DNA from: Flaccisagitta enflata
Taxonomy: Eukaryota > Chaetognatha > Sagittoidea > Aphragmophora
DNA length: 64,000 bases
Assembly (NCBI GenBank): GCA_965153355.1
Contig: OZ231127.1
Coordinates: 79,236,001 to 79,300,000 of the forward strand
Direction of reading: 5' to 3'
Made by a program: the position numbers and the translations under genes. The notes below the pieces were generated by a model that saw only the letters and a list, made by a program, of their open reading frames with translations, did not search any database and was not told the DNA's origin. This document shows, piece by piece, positions 1 to 10,484 of this stretch (within the stretch, counting starts at the first letter, position 1; the number at the start of each line of letters is the position of its first letter).

Positions 1-640
1 ACTGCAGCCTAAAATTTTTTTTAACAGTCAAAAAATTTGAATGGAAGATATTATGTCATAGTTTGTTGATCTTCTTTCATTTTTTAGTTGGTTGTTGCAG
101 TTTGGCTGCTATAATGATGGTTAGGTGTCCGTGTATTTATTTCCTAGGCATCCATTGAAAAGTTAAACTATATTTGTAATTTGGATAGCAGCAGTATAGA
201 GCCAATATCTTTTAAATACAAGGGTGAATATTACTATATTCACCTGTCCATGGTGTCTTTGTGATAACAACATCTTGAATCAAAATATCATAGAACCTAA
301 TTCCTAAATCAGCTCTGTCAGGCTTTATATTTGGCTTAATATCAGGCTCACAATAGTTTATTTTTGGTTTGAAATATGCTCTTATTTGTATAAAGGCTAC
401 CAATTCAGGTCTTAGTTTAACCTTGCTCTTGATGTAACCCTTCTTAACTCTAATTGTGGTCTTTTCCACCCAAACAAGGTATTTCAAGCCAATAAGCTTT
501 ATTAAGCTTTAAACTTATACTCTTAGGCCTTAAATTAGCTCTTAAATCAGATTTTAGCTCTTTCAGACTTTGAATAACCTTCTTAGGCCTAAATACTAGC
601 CAATGAACCAAAAATTTTATGTTGTGCAACCTGCTCTCAT
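1..640. other. AT-rich stretch without recognised gene
   Basis: AT-rich sequence with stop codons in all frames apart from short chance ORFs. I see no splice-flanked exon or clear repeat. It may lie inside the long upstream intron of the chitinase gene, whose earlier catalytic exons are not in this window. Confidence 0.4.
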
Positions 641-2510
641 TAGTAGCTAAAAGTAGCTAAATATTTATTCTAAAAGTAGCTAAAAAAGTAGCTAGATTCC
701 AGATGCCTAATCTAGTAGCTAGGGTACCCTATTTGGTAGCCAGATCTGGAAGGTTAGTAGCTAAGTTGGTATCAGAGCCCCCAACACACACTACCAGTGT
801 CCCCAAGTGGTTTTTGGAGCTACTATCCAAGTTGATGGCTATTACTATCTAGATAGTAGCTAATTTTTTTCCTTCACTATCTAGTTTACTATCTAAACAT
901 AAAGATTATACTACAAGGCAGCGCCAACAAAGCTTCAACCGCTTTTAAAGCTTAATTTTGCTCAGTCTTTTCAAATGCACTTAAATATAGCTTAATTGAA
1001 TGTTTCTATGATTATTGCTATGTTTGTATAACAAATTGACAGTTTAGGAGCTTTTGACCTGATGTGCTTAGATCCTTCATGTTTGTTGATTAAATGCACC
1101 ACTTTATAACAAAAGAAATTTCATATAGAAATTCTTACTTATTAGGTCATTCAAAGCATGGATGTTAGCTCACATAATTTTTTGTGGTGAAATAAAGGGG
1201 AGAGAAACAAGAGGAGAATAATCAAATTTTTCCTGTGTACTTTGTAAATAATATGTAATGGGCCTATGTTTTGTATTATATTATCAGCTGAAAATTATAC
1301 AGAGGCTAATTTCCCCCTGAGCAACCAGGATAGTTTTTCTGCTAAGAGTGATCCTTGCTTGTATTCATCTCTATTTATGATTAATTTGACTTAAAGCACG
1401 CTACGGGAGAGGCTTTCATAGGTCAAGAAAAATGCTCGGTCATGACGGCGAGTGGTTTGGGCTTCAGGGAAGTCTATTCTATCACTTGGTACTAAAGAGA
1501 AAAAAATTCCCCTTCAAATTTTTTTTTAAATCAACAAAATGTTTCATATCTGATACATTTTGCCAGATAAGTTGAATGGCGGAAGCCAATCTTAATTTTT
1601 TGTAAAAGAATCATATTCCTTGTAAAATTTCCATTCGTTTGATAGGTCGCACTATATGCTTTTGTTAAGAGCCAAAAAAGTTCAAAAATGTCCTACATTA
1701 CTGTTGGTTGTCATAAATGTAATGTTGTTATCTTGTGTTGTAAGAAAATTGGACTTTTTCATTTCTCAGTAAAAGTATATAGTGCAACCTATCAAACAAA
1801 TGGAAATTTTACCAGGAATGCGAATCTCTACTCAAAACCTACAAAATTTTTATTTGAAAAGATTCATGTCAAAAAATATTGTTAAAGAGCTATATTTTGT
1901 TGATTTTCAATAAATTTTGAAGGGCATTTTTTTGTTTCGAATGGAAAAAGATAGAGGAAGACTCCCTCATCTCAAAACCAGTGGCCGTTACGACCGAGTA
2001 TTTAATACAGCCTGCAGAGGTTTCTCCCATGGCGTGAAAGCAAGAGTTAGATATTGTGAGAGATACTGAAAGCTTCAAAGGCTCTCATTCTTGATTTGTA
2101 TCGGTTTAACAGTTGGTACACCCCGTAATCTTGGGTGACATTAAACCCCAGGAGTCGCTCAGGGTTTAACCCTGAGTTAACCTCAATCAAGCCAAGCTCT
2201 GGGTTTGCTCGGGGTTGCTCTGTGTTTGTTTGGGGTGGTTTAGGGTTGCTTGGGGTTGCATTGTTAGAAATAAATCCACTGTGATCAAAAACAATAGTGC
2301 TTAAGATTTTATTGGACAATTATCTTTAAATTTGAGAAAAAATAATCAAAAATTTAAAAAAATTGCTAGTATCCAGCACTATCTAAAAAAAATTTCATTT
2401 AGTATCTAGAATAGTAGCTGGTATCCAGATCATTTTTTCACTATCCAAGGTACCTCTGTTACTATCCAGATCTAGCTACTAACTATCCAACTTGGGGACA
2501 CTGCACACTA
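640..2510. repeat. Inverted-repeat element, nested
   Basis: The outer parts (about 640-900 and 2370-2510) share motifs such as TAGTAGCT and GTGTCCCCAAG. Inside, about 1397-2052 forms a palindrome. The segment with GGAAGTCTATTCTATC near 1465 pairs imperfectly with the segment near 1945-1970. TTGATAGGTCGCACTATATG near 1640 pairs with CATATAGTGC..CCTATCAA near 1778. No protein is encoded. This is most likely a non-autonomous foldback or MITE-type element. Confidence 0.5.
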
Positions 2511-2934
2511 CCAGACATTATCGACCGACTTGCGGCCTCTAAAAAACAAGTCTTAAGCGACTCTACAACCCGCTAAGGTTACGGACATACTTGGGCTTAC
2601 TGCCCTGCCACCGAAGAAGCGGTTTTCAGGGAATAAGTACCCCCTAATGCGATTTTTAGCAATTTTCATTGGATTACAGCCAAAAAATAAAATGCGTGAC
2701 TATTTCCATTCAAACTATAAATGAAGATTAAATAATTACGGTTATAATCAATAATGGAACTCCAGTTTTTTATTCAAGAAGCATGAAGATTATCTCCTCG
2801 ACTCAAATAAAACAATAATCGTAAGAACTGCAATATGCAAATAAGCTCAAAGCCGAGGAGCGCCGTGATCCCTGAAGAGGGATCACCTGGAATCGCGTGC
2901 AAGGCCAAGAGTATCCCTCAATCTCATTCTCTGA
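2510..2934. other. Intergenic or intronic sequence, degenerate element end
   Basis: Contains GCGACTCTACAACCCGC near 2554, a degenerate copy of the hairpin-end motif of the 9.9-kb and 30.5-kb elements. Nothing else was recognised. Confidence 0.3.
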
Positions 2935-2938
2935 ATCT

Positions 2939-2971
2939 GTCTGTCTTTCTGTCTGTCTGTCTGTCTGTCTG

Positions 2972-3026
<55 letters not shown>

Positions 3027-3088
3027 ATTCTGTCTCAATCCTCAATCTTCGGTCTTTTTCTAATCTCTCTCTCTCTCTCTCTCTCTCG
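2939..3088 (+). repeat. (CTGT)n and (CT)n microsatellite
   Basis: Tandem CTGT followed by long CT runs. Long Ser/Leu-rich ORFs across it are artefacts of the repeat. Confidence 0.9.
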
Positions 3089-3127
3089 ACGTTTCTCTAT
3101 CTCAATTTCATTCTCGATCGTTTTCGG

Positions 3128-3266
3128 TTTTTAGGTGCGCCAACGCACTTCTATAACTGGCTGTGTCCGTTGGTCGGTTGGTCGGTCGGTTGGTCGGTCG
3201 GTTGGTCTGTAACGCATTCGTTCGACGATCCACACGGCGCACCTTATTGGCCTACATGGCCTTGTT
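3128..3266 (+). mobile_element. Hairpin-ended element, GGTGCG subfamily
   Basis: Starts TTTTTAGGTGCGCCAACGCAC, which forms a short hairpin, then CTATAACTGGCTGTGTCC, a GGTC-type tetranucleotide tract, GTAACGCATTCGTTCGACGATC, GGCGCACC and the terminal GGCCTTGTT. The distal GGCGCACC is the inverse of the stem GGTGCGCC. Close copies lie at 34561 and 42076. It is non-coding. I infer a non-autonomous Helentron-like element. Confidence 0.65.
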
Positions 3267-3284
3267 CCCTTTTACAAAGTTCTG

Positions 3285-3880
3285 TAGAACACAGGGGGAC
3301 TTTCGTTTGTCCGTCCGTCCGTCCTTCCGTTCGTCCCCCCATTTACCCTCTCAGGCCTGAAATCTGTCCTCTCAGGCCTGAAATCTACCCTCTCAGGCCT
3401 GAAATCTTCCCTCTCAGGCCTGATCCTGAAATCTGCCTTCTCAGGCCTGAAATCTGCCATCTCATGCCTGAAATCTGCCCTCTCAGGCCTGAAATCTGCC
3501 ATCTCATGCCTGAAATCTACCCTCTTAGGCCTGAAATCTGCCATCTCAGGCCCAAAATCTGTCCTCACAGACCTGAAATCAGCCCTCTTAGACCTGAAAT
3601 TGGCCCCCTCAGGCACGAAACTGGCCCACTCAGACCTGAAATTGGCCCCCTCAGACCTGAAATCTACCCTCTTAGGCATCTCAGGCATCAACTCAGCCCT
3701 CAGGCCTTGAATCTGCTATCCCAGGCCTCAAATCAGCCATTTCAGGCCACCAATCTACCCTCACAAGCCATTAGCCATCTCAGGACGAACGAAAGTCCCC
3801 CTGTGTTCTTCAGGACTTCGTCCCCTTTGGGGCCGATGCCCTGCTTCCCCTCACTGCAATTCATAATCATGCAAAGCAGG
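3285..3880 (+). mobile_element. Foldback element with 21-bp minisatellite core
   Basis: The left arm (GAACACAGGGGGACTTTCGTT and GTCC repeats) pairs with a right arm near 3780-3812 (AACGAAAGTCCCCCTGTGTTC). Between them about 17 imperfect units of CTCAGGCCTGAAATCTGCC lie in tandem (3340-3720). The right end has GGGGCCGATGCCCTGC. This is a member of a family also found at 3.93, 32.7, 41.5, 54.95 and 63.2 kb. Confidence 0.7.
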
Positions 3881-3929
3881 GCAACAGGTATCGCTGACCA
3901 CTCTCTCTCTCTCTCTCTCTCTCTCTTTT

Positions 3930-4430
3930 TGGACAGCGGCGCCAAAGGGCCGATGTCCTGTAGGACACAGGGGGGGAATTTTGAGACATTCGTCCGTCCG
4001 TCCGTTCCCCCCCCTTGGCCATCAGAGCCTAAAGTCTGCAGCGTCAGGCCTGATTTTGACCCTCTGAGCCCTCAAATTAGCCCTTTCAGACCTCAATTTG
4101 GCCCTCAAGAGCTCAAGTCAGCTCTCCAGACTTCAAATCTGCCCTCAAGACTTCAAATCAGCCCTCAAGACCTCAAATTAGCCCTCCAAGCCTCAAATCA
4201 ACTCTTCAGGCCTTAATTTTGTCCTCTTGGCCTCAAGCCTGCCCTTAAACCCCAAATATGCTCTTTTGGACTAAATTCTGCCGTCCCGACTTCAAATCGG
4301 TTCAGGACGTCTTGAAATTCTCTCTCTCTCAGACATCAGCCCTGGGGCTGTCCTGCTCTCACTCCCACTACTTCACTTGATCACTCTAAGCAGGGCATCG
4401 GGTACCGCTGACCATCTAGCGACTCTTATG
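3930..4430 (+). mobile_element. Second foldback-family copy
   Basis: Begins AGCGGCGCCAAAGGGCCGATGTCCTGTAGGACACAGGGGG, followed by GTCC repeats and imperfect repeats of CCTCAAATCAGCCCT. It ends AAGCAGGGCATCGGGTACCGCTGACCATC, an end sequence also seen (inverted) at about 32685. The second arm of this copy is degraded. Confidence 0.55.
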
Positions 4431-4433
4431 ACT

Positions 4434-4434
<1 letters not shown>

Positions 4435-4500
<66 letters not shown>
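4435..4500 (+). repeat. (CT)n microsatellite beside a splice acceptor
   Basis: CT dinucleotide run ending about 20 bp before the acceptor of the first chitinase exon in the window. It could serve as an extended polypyrimidine tract. Confidence 0.85.
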
Positions 4501-4502
<2 letters not shown>

Positions 4503-4521
4503 TACCTTTAATACGTCTCAG

Positions 4522-6535
4522 ACAAAGTACGTAATGAAGAAGGGCTTGGGTGGCGCTATGGTTTGGGCCATCGATTTGGACGATTTTCGCGGAATGTGCG
4601 GCGACGGAAAATATCCTCTGATTAGCGCCATAAATCGGACCTTGACGAAAGCAAACGAAGACTACGCGCGCGCCAACGCCCCACCGGAACCAGCCTGGGG
4701 AAATTACGACACGCCACCTTCGTTCTACGACGAAGAGGAAATTACTATCGGTGAGGATTTCGTTACTTGCTAACACCTGTGCTACAATTATTGCAACAAC
4801 TTCTGAAGACAGTTAAAACTTAGTGAAAAGAAGTGAAGAAATTTGGTTTTCATAGTTAGTTAGTACTTGAAAAATGCTTCATTTTGCTCATGAATTACAT
4901 CCCAATTAATTAAAACTAAGCCAAGATACAGCAAAATCAGTGAAAACATCTATCACTCTTGGCACTGCAAAATTATCGGAAAAAACTGTCATCTTTTTCA
5001 AAACTCTTAAATCTGATTGAACATAGACAAAAAACTGCGGATTGTGCCACTGGATAGATCTTGAGCTGTAGTTTGATAACCTCATGGATTTCAAGTCCCA
5101 TTTCAGAAGCATATCTTGGTGTGAAAGTAACACAAAAATTGACTTTTTGAAAACAACCACCTCTCAGTTGTGTTAAATAAATCTAACTTGCGACTACCAA
5201 AAGGGATTAAAAATTCTCTTTCTGTCTTGTTATAGCTAGTATTATCATAAAAATAACCAAATCCGATCAAATATATGAATTCAGTATAGCTCTAGGGGAG
5301 ACAAATTGTTAAATGTCATGTTGCTGCAATAATTGTTGCACAGGTGCTTTGTGTTTCGGCTTGTCCATCCATCTGTGCGTCCCTCCGCCAAACTTAGCCT
5401 TTCCAGCACTTATGAGCAGTTTTATGTCCCTGTCTAAATGCTTGGTTAGCCGTGTATCTGTCACTATCTGACCTTGTTGTTTATAATGAATGACGAGGCT
5501 AAGTGAGCCAATATGCGTGCACGGTAGGTCATGTTGCGGTTGTTGCGCTACTGCGATTGAGGAAGAATGAATATTCTTTTCTTTTAACAGAAACTGTTTC
5601 AGCATCCTCGCCGTTGGCATCTGTCTTTGCATCGGCATCCATTATTTTCCTCATAATTTTCGGCATCGGTGCCGCATCCATCTGGTGCTACAAGAAGAGA
5701 CAACACATATTGGGTGAGTGGCTACAGATGGAGGTTTCAGATTTCATCTGGAGCTACGAGAAGAGACAACACATTCTGGGTGAGTGGCTACAGATGGGGG
5801 TTTCAGATTTCATCCGGAGCTACAAAAAGAGACAACACATACTCGGTGAATTGCTACAGATGGGGGTTACAGATTTCATCTGGTACCACAAGAAGAGACA
5901 ACACATACTAGTTGAGTGGCTACCAATGGGGGCTTCAGATTTCATCTGGTGCTACAAGATGAAGAAGAGACAACACATACTGGGTGTGTCGCTACAGATG
6001 ATGGTTACAGCTTTCAGCAAGAGACAACACTCGTTAAGTCGCTACAGTTGAGGATTACAGATTCCATCCATCTCTAAAAGAAATTTGAACACATTCTGGG
6101 TGCGTGGCCTAAACAGAAACATCGTCGATCCATTTAACTGGAGCTAGATGGTAGGACAACGCTCATTCAGTGATGGTGAAGTATGTAAGATTCTTTTTGA
6201 GGATGTACCTCACACTGGGAAAGTGATTATTCGAGCTGTTTCGTAAGTGATATCTTTGACATGTTCTGTAAATGAATGAGCTTTTTACAGGCTTCAATTG
6301 CAACATTATCTATATCAGGGTATCATTCAAGCAAAGAGGATGACATGGGGACGTCAACGTCTTCCTTGGCCACGAGCGGCGACTCTAACCGGAAGTCGAC
6401 CGATGACGTGACAAAAAAACAGCGCCAACACCAACTCAAGCAAATCCCGAGGCGCGCTATCCAAACCATCACCGCCACCTACGAGGAAGTCAAGATTAAC
6501 CTGGCCAATGCGAGAGACAAGCGGGCGGGCAGGTA

Positions 6536-6620
<85 letters not shown>

Positions 6621-6755
6621 TTGTTATTTAGAATCTAAGTTACAAGCCTTAAAGTTTTCTCATTATTTAGAATCTAAATAACAAGCCTTTAAGTTTTCTT
6701 GTAACTTAGATTGTCTATCTTTCTGTTTTTTTCTAAATACCCCTTGCTTATTTTC

Positions 6756-6810
<55 letters not shown>

Positions 6811-7994
6811 CTCTCTCTCTTTTTTTTTCTCTCTTTCTAACCTTTTTTTGAATTACAGGGTCATCAGCCTGAGATGCCGGATTCTGTTAAGCCTTTACTC
6901 AGAGATATACCCTAGATATACCCTAGATATACCCTAGATTTCATACTGATTGTCTCTTAAAGAGCATAAATTGACGTTTTTTGTATCAAAATTTCATCCA
7001 AATTGGTTAAGTAGTTTAGATTTTACAAGTCCTTGAAGTAGAAACTAATTTTCCCTCAATGGCAGAATTTTCAATAAAAATTGAGAGAGAGAGCATTTTT
7101 AAATTTCTCTCTTTTTTCAACTTTTTGAGCTGGAATGGTCTAGTATGAAAAAAAAATTTATGTAGTTTCAAAAATTTGTCAAATCATCTTTTATTTAAGA
7201 CTAATCTCATGATTCTGGCTCAAAATATTGCAAAATGAGAAAAAAAAGTGTTCCTCCATTTTCCCATGAAAAAAACGAAAGTGGCAAAAAGGAAGTTTTT
7301 TACTTAAATACATGTAAAATTTAAACTACTTGACTGATTTTGATGAAATTTTGATACAAAAAACGTCAACCTATACTCTATAAGAGACAATCAGTTTGAA
7401 ATCCGTGACATTTGGCATCTCAGAGTAAAAGCTTAACATTATCCGGCATCTCAGGCTGATGACCCAGTATTTGAGTGATGTATTAGTCATTTAACATAAA
7501 AAAAATTGTATGATTTTTTTCTAGATAACACAAATAAGAATCTCATATGTTGTGATGGAAAAAAAATATTTGCATTTTGAAAAATGTCTCTTTTGGCATT
7601 TGCTTCACAGAATTCTCAGAATTTAAAAGAATCTTCTTTTATTCAGCTAATATTAGCCTTGACCTCATTAGAATAAATCAATTTATATTCTAAATGTACC
7701 CAGAGCATCCTTTTTAAAAAAACATCTTAAAGAAATAATGCTATTTTTTAAAATTCTATATATTTTGAAAAATTGTAGGAGAAATTTTTGTATCTTTCTT
7801 TAAAATTGTTTCCTGCAAACATATTGTTAACAAGCAGATTCAGTACATAAGAAACATCCATGATATCTATGAGTTTTAAATAAAGAGTAAAAAAAAAAGT
7901 AAATGATATCAATGCTAGGACATGAAAGTTGATTTTATTAGCCATAACTTGAAAATGTAGGCATGAGTACATGGTAACTGTAACAGTTATGAAT

Positions 7995-8086
<92 letters not shown>

Positions 8087-8237
8087 CACAGAGTAAGAGA
8101 AAAAAAAAAAAAAGAGAAAAAAAAAAAAAAGAAAAAAAAAAAAAAAAAAAGAACAAAAAAGAAAAAAAAAACAAAAAAAAGAAAAAGAAAAAAAAAGAAA
8201 AAAAAAGAAAAAAAAAAGAAGGAAGAAAAAAGATAAA

Positions 8238-8334
<97 letters not shown>

Positions 8335-8503
8335 AAGATGAACTTTATTAGGAGATGAAAAAAAGATAGAAAGATAGAAAATCTAAATAATGAGAAAATA
8401 AATTATTGCATTACTCAGATTCTAAATTACAAGCAGAGAGCCAATTCTAAGTAACGCGCGTTAAAAAATTCTAAATAACGCGCTGTTCCCGAGAGGAGTG
8501 AGT

Positions 8504-8579
<76 letters not shown>

Positions 8580-8624
8580 GAGAGAGACAGTCTGAGGACT
8601 GACAAAGGGGTGGTTACCAAGGTG

Positions 8625-8682
<58 letters not shown>

Positions 8683-9046
8683 TCTCTCTCTCCCTCACTC
8701 TGTCTCCAGATCATCCAATAATCTTTCTGCTGCTGTGGCTTCCAAATCCGTTGCCAGAATTCCGCCATCTCGAAATATTACCATGAGCCCTCCATCGGCT
8801 GGAGCTGTTGAAGCCCAAAACCAACAACAACATCAATTGAAACAGCAACAACAACAGCACCAACAAAAACAACATCTCCATCAGAAACAAGAACAACAAC
8901 AGCACCAAGATTTTCAGAACCAACAGCAACACAAGCAACAACAACAACAGCATCAGCATCAGCAGCAACAACAGCATCAGCAGTCAATCCAGTCACAACA
9001 ATTGGAACGCGTTTTGAATAATGAAGATCTGATTAGCAAATTCTAA
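4522..9046 (+). CDS. Membrane-tethered GH18 chitinase, 3' exons
   Basis: Partial gene: the 5' catalytic exons lie outside the window. Proposed exons are 4522-4750, 5591-5713, 6319-6532 and 8710-9046 (stop TAA). All have GT-AG introns with matching phases 1, 1 and 2. Exon 1 encodes the end of a GH18 barrel: [18 protein letters not shown] followed by CGDGKYPLI, the conserved last strand of animal chitinases, whose tryptophan lines the substrate cleft. Exon 2 encodes a roughly 24-residue hydrophobic span ([15 protein letters not shown]) followed by KKR, so the catalytic domain should face outside. Exon 3 is Ser/Lys-rich. Exon 4 is dominated by Gln/His runs and ends [10 protein letters not shown]18 enzymes hydrolyse chitin beta-1,4 links. 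The catalytic DxxDxDxE motif is not visible here, so activity cannot be judged. Typical secreted chitinases lack this tail. Introns carry palindromes and GA/CT runs. Confidence 0.85.
4773..5346. repeat. Palindromic element in chitinase intron
   Basis: ACACCTGTGCTACAATTATT at the left pairs with AATAATTGTTGCACAGGTG at the right. The body is about 570 bp with no ORF. MITE-like. Confidence 0.55.
5681..6050 (+). repeat. 66-bp tandem repeat duplicating exon end and splice donor
   Basis: Units start at 5681, 5747, 5813, 5879 and 5945, exactly 66 bp apart, then a sixth diverged unit with a 6-bp insertion. Each unit contains the end of chitinase exon 2 (encoding YKKRQHIL), the donor GGTGAGTGG or a mutated form, and about 40 bp of intron. 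The repeat is open in the chitinase reading frame until a stop at about 6049. Copies 1 and 2 keep a good donor; copies 3-5 read GGTGAATTG, AGTTGAGTG and GGTGTGTCG. Confidence 0.9.
6540..6835 (+). repeat. (GA)n and (CT)n microsatellites
   Basis: GA run at 6540-6614 and CT run at about 6761-6835 in the third chitinase intron, opposite in strand sense and about 150 bp apart. Confidence 0.9.
6856..7467. mobile_element. Palindromic TA-flanked element
   Basis: Left end TA-CAGGGTCATCAGCCTGAGA pairs with right end TCTCAGGCTGATGACCCAG-TA. Inner arms also pair (TTGACGTTTTTTGTATCAAAA near 6970 with its inverse near 7350). About 610 bp, no ORF. The flanking TA fits a Tc1/mariner-type target duplication. 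Confidence 0.7.
7999..8337 (+). repeat. (GA)n - A-rich - (GA)n tract
   Basis: Two long GA runs flank an A-rich stretch with scattered G. Lies inside the third chitinase intron. Confidence 0.9.
8497..8700 (+). repeat. (GA)n followed by (TC)n
   Basis: A GAGT/GA run and then a TC run, separated by about 45 bp, able to pair as a large hairpin. The TC run ends about 10 bp before the acceptor of the last chitinase exon. Confidence 0.9.
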
Positions 9047-9172
9047 CGAAAAAAAAAACACATATTTCTAAACACAATTGCTTAAAACGTTTTTCTAAAA
9101 TTTCTTTCCTACAAAAACTACCATGTCAGGAGTCTGGATCCGATTTGAGCCTAAGCATGACTTACAGTGCTT

Positions 9173-9262
9173 TCACGCTCAAGGAAGAAATCCTGATAAC
9201 AAGGTTTTATTCATTGGAAAAACATGATTATCATGTTTTTTTCCTTGAGCGTGAAAGCACTA
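9173..9262. mobile_element. Short perfect-arm palindrome (about 90 bp)
   Basis: AGTGCTTTCACGCTCAAGGAA and its inverse TTCCTTGAGCGTGAAAGCACT enclose a short AT-rich centre, with TA at each border. MITE-like, just 3' of the chitinase gene. Confidence 0.65.
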
Positions 9263-9875
9263 ATGATGTTTGTGTCACTGACAAGTCTTAGTTGAGCGTC
9301 TTGTCATTTCTTTAGTAAAACTTTTTATCATTCTGCGACGATGGTTGAATATTTTAGAAGAATGAAACAAGATTGTCGCCTAGAATACGCTAACTAGATG
9401 TTCAGGTTTTTTCCATGCATGGATCATGAAAAATAAAATTGATGATGCGCCGTTCGCACAATGGATTTAAAAACACTGATTTGATCCTTGCACCTGCCAA
9501 TATCTTCCCATCGTTCATGTGATTTATGGAAATAGAATGATTTAGATTTTAGGGCCAAAAATAATGGTTTTTAAATTATGGAGTAAATTGAATTGATAAA
9601 TTAAATTGAAATGATCTAACTGACCATCTTGCCATAGTTTTAATACAGGGCAACCATATGGAAGACAATACAGCAATAGACTCTAGAGCACCAATTGAAC
9701 TAAAAAAAGCAGTATACTGGCCTCTTGGAAAATGGTGTAATGTTGCATCTTCTTTACCCTCAAACGGCAAATGTAAAAGTTAGGGCAGTTAACGATTTTA
9801 ATGCATGACTGGCACTTAGAGTACAGAGTAAAGAGATGATAGAACTTAAAAATATGGCAGGTAACATTTCCACTA
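9263..9875. other. Intergenic, nothing recognised
   Basis: No exon, palindrome or tandem repeat was recognised here. A possible AATAAA poly(A) signal for the chitinase lies near 9432. Confidence 0.3.
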
Positions 9876-10067
9876 TTTTTTTGTCGCGTGCACTCGACTC
9901 TACAACCCGCTTTGTCCGTCGGTCGGTCGGTTGGTCGGTCGCACTTTACTTTTTTTTATGATTTTATTTCTTTGACCTCACTGCTCCTACCCAAATGGTC
10001 TGGTGATCTCAAATATGGCCCCTGCCCACCCACACGCGACTTCGGTAGCCGTGTATCCGACCTTGTT
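9876..10067 (+). mobile_element. Hairpin-ended element, GTCGCG subfamily
   Basis: T-rich start, hairpin GTCGCGTGCACTCGAC, CTACAACCCGCTTTGTCC, GGTC tract, ACACTTTAC-like A/T segment, GGCCCCTGCCCACCC, ACGCGAC near the far end, GTGTATCCGACCTTGTT. Nearly full-length relative to the copy at 30511. Confidence 0.65.
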
Positions 10068-10484
10068 CCATAAGAATGTAAGTAAGAAAGACATCTATTT
10101 TTATGAAACACTGTAACTGTCTATTTCCAAGACTTGAGGCGGTGCCAAGCAAAGCTAGTTAAAACACTGGATTGATCCTAAAAAGCAGTGTCAGTGGCAA
10201 AAAAAGTACGAAGTATTAAACAAGGCTATGTTTTGGCCAATAAGTGCTCCTCGCTGATTTAAAAAAGAATTTGTGAATGAACGGCTTTAGTGAATGAATG
10301 AATCGTCAGGATCAGCCGTTTTTGTGCGTTTCCAACATGACCCACCAACCGACCGACTTGATCTATTATAGAAGTGCGAAGACGCTTTTAACGAGGCCGA
10401 GAGATGTCGAATTGTGGAATAAGACAAAACCATTTATTTTCTGGAGACAAGAAAAAGTTTGGGAACATGGGTACATAATCCAGG

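Noticed and set aside
3340-3720. CRISPR-like array
   Set aside because: The 21-bp units are directly adjacent without unique spacers, in a eukaryotic genome; it is a minisatellite.
2897-4216. Plus-strand ORF of 439 codons with PLRPEI repeats
   Set aside because: Spans a CT microsatellite and two foldback elements; the periodic peptide is the 21-bp repeat and there is no gene-like composition.
5503-6051. Single 182-codon gene through the 66-bp array
   Set aside because: The start lies in an intron; the membrane exon is better explained as part of the chitinase, with the array as a donor duplication.
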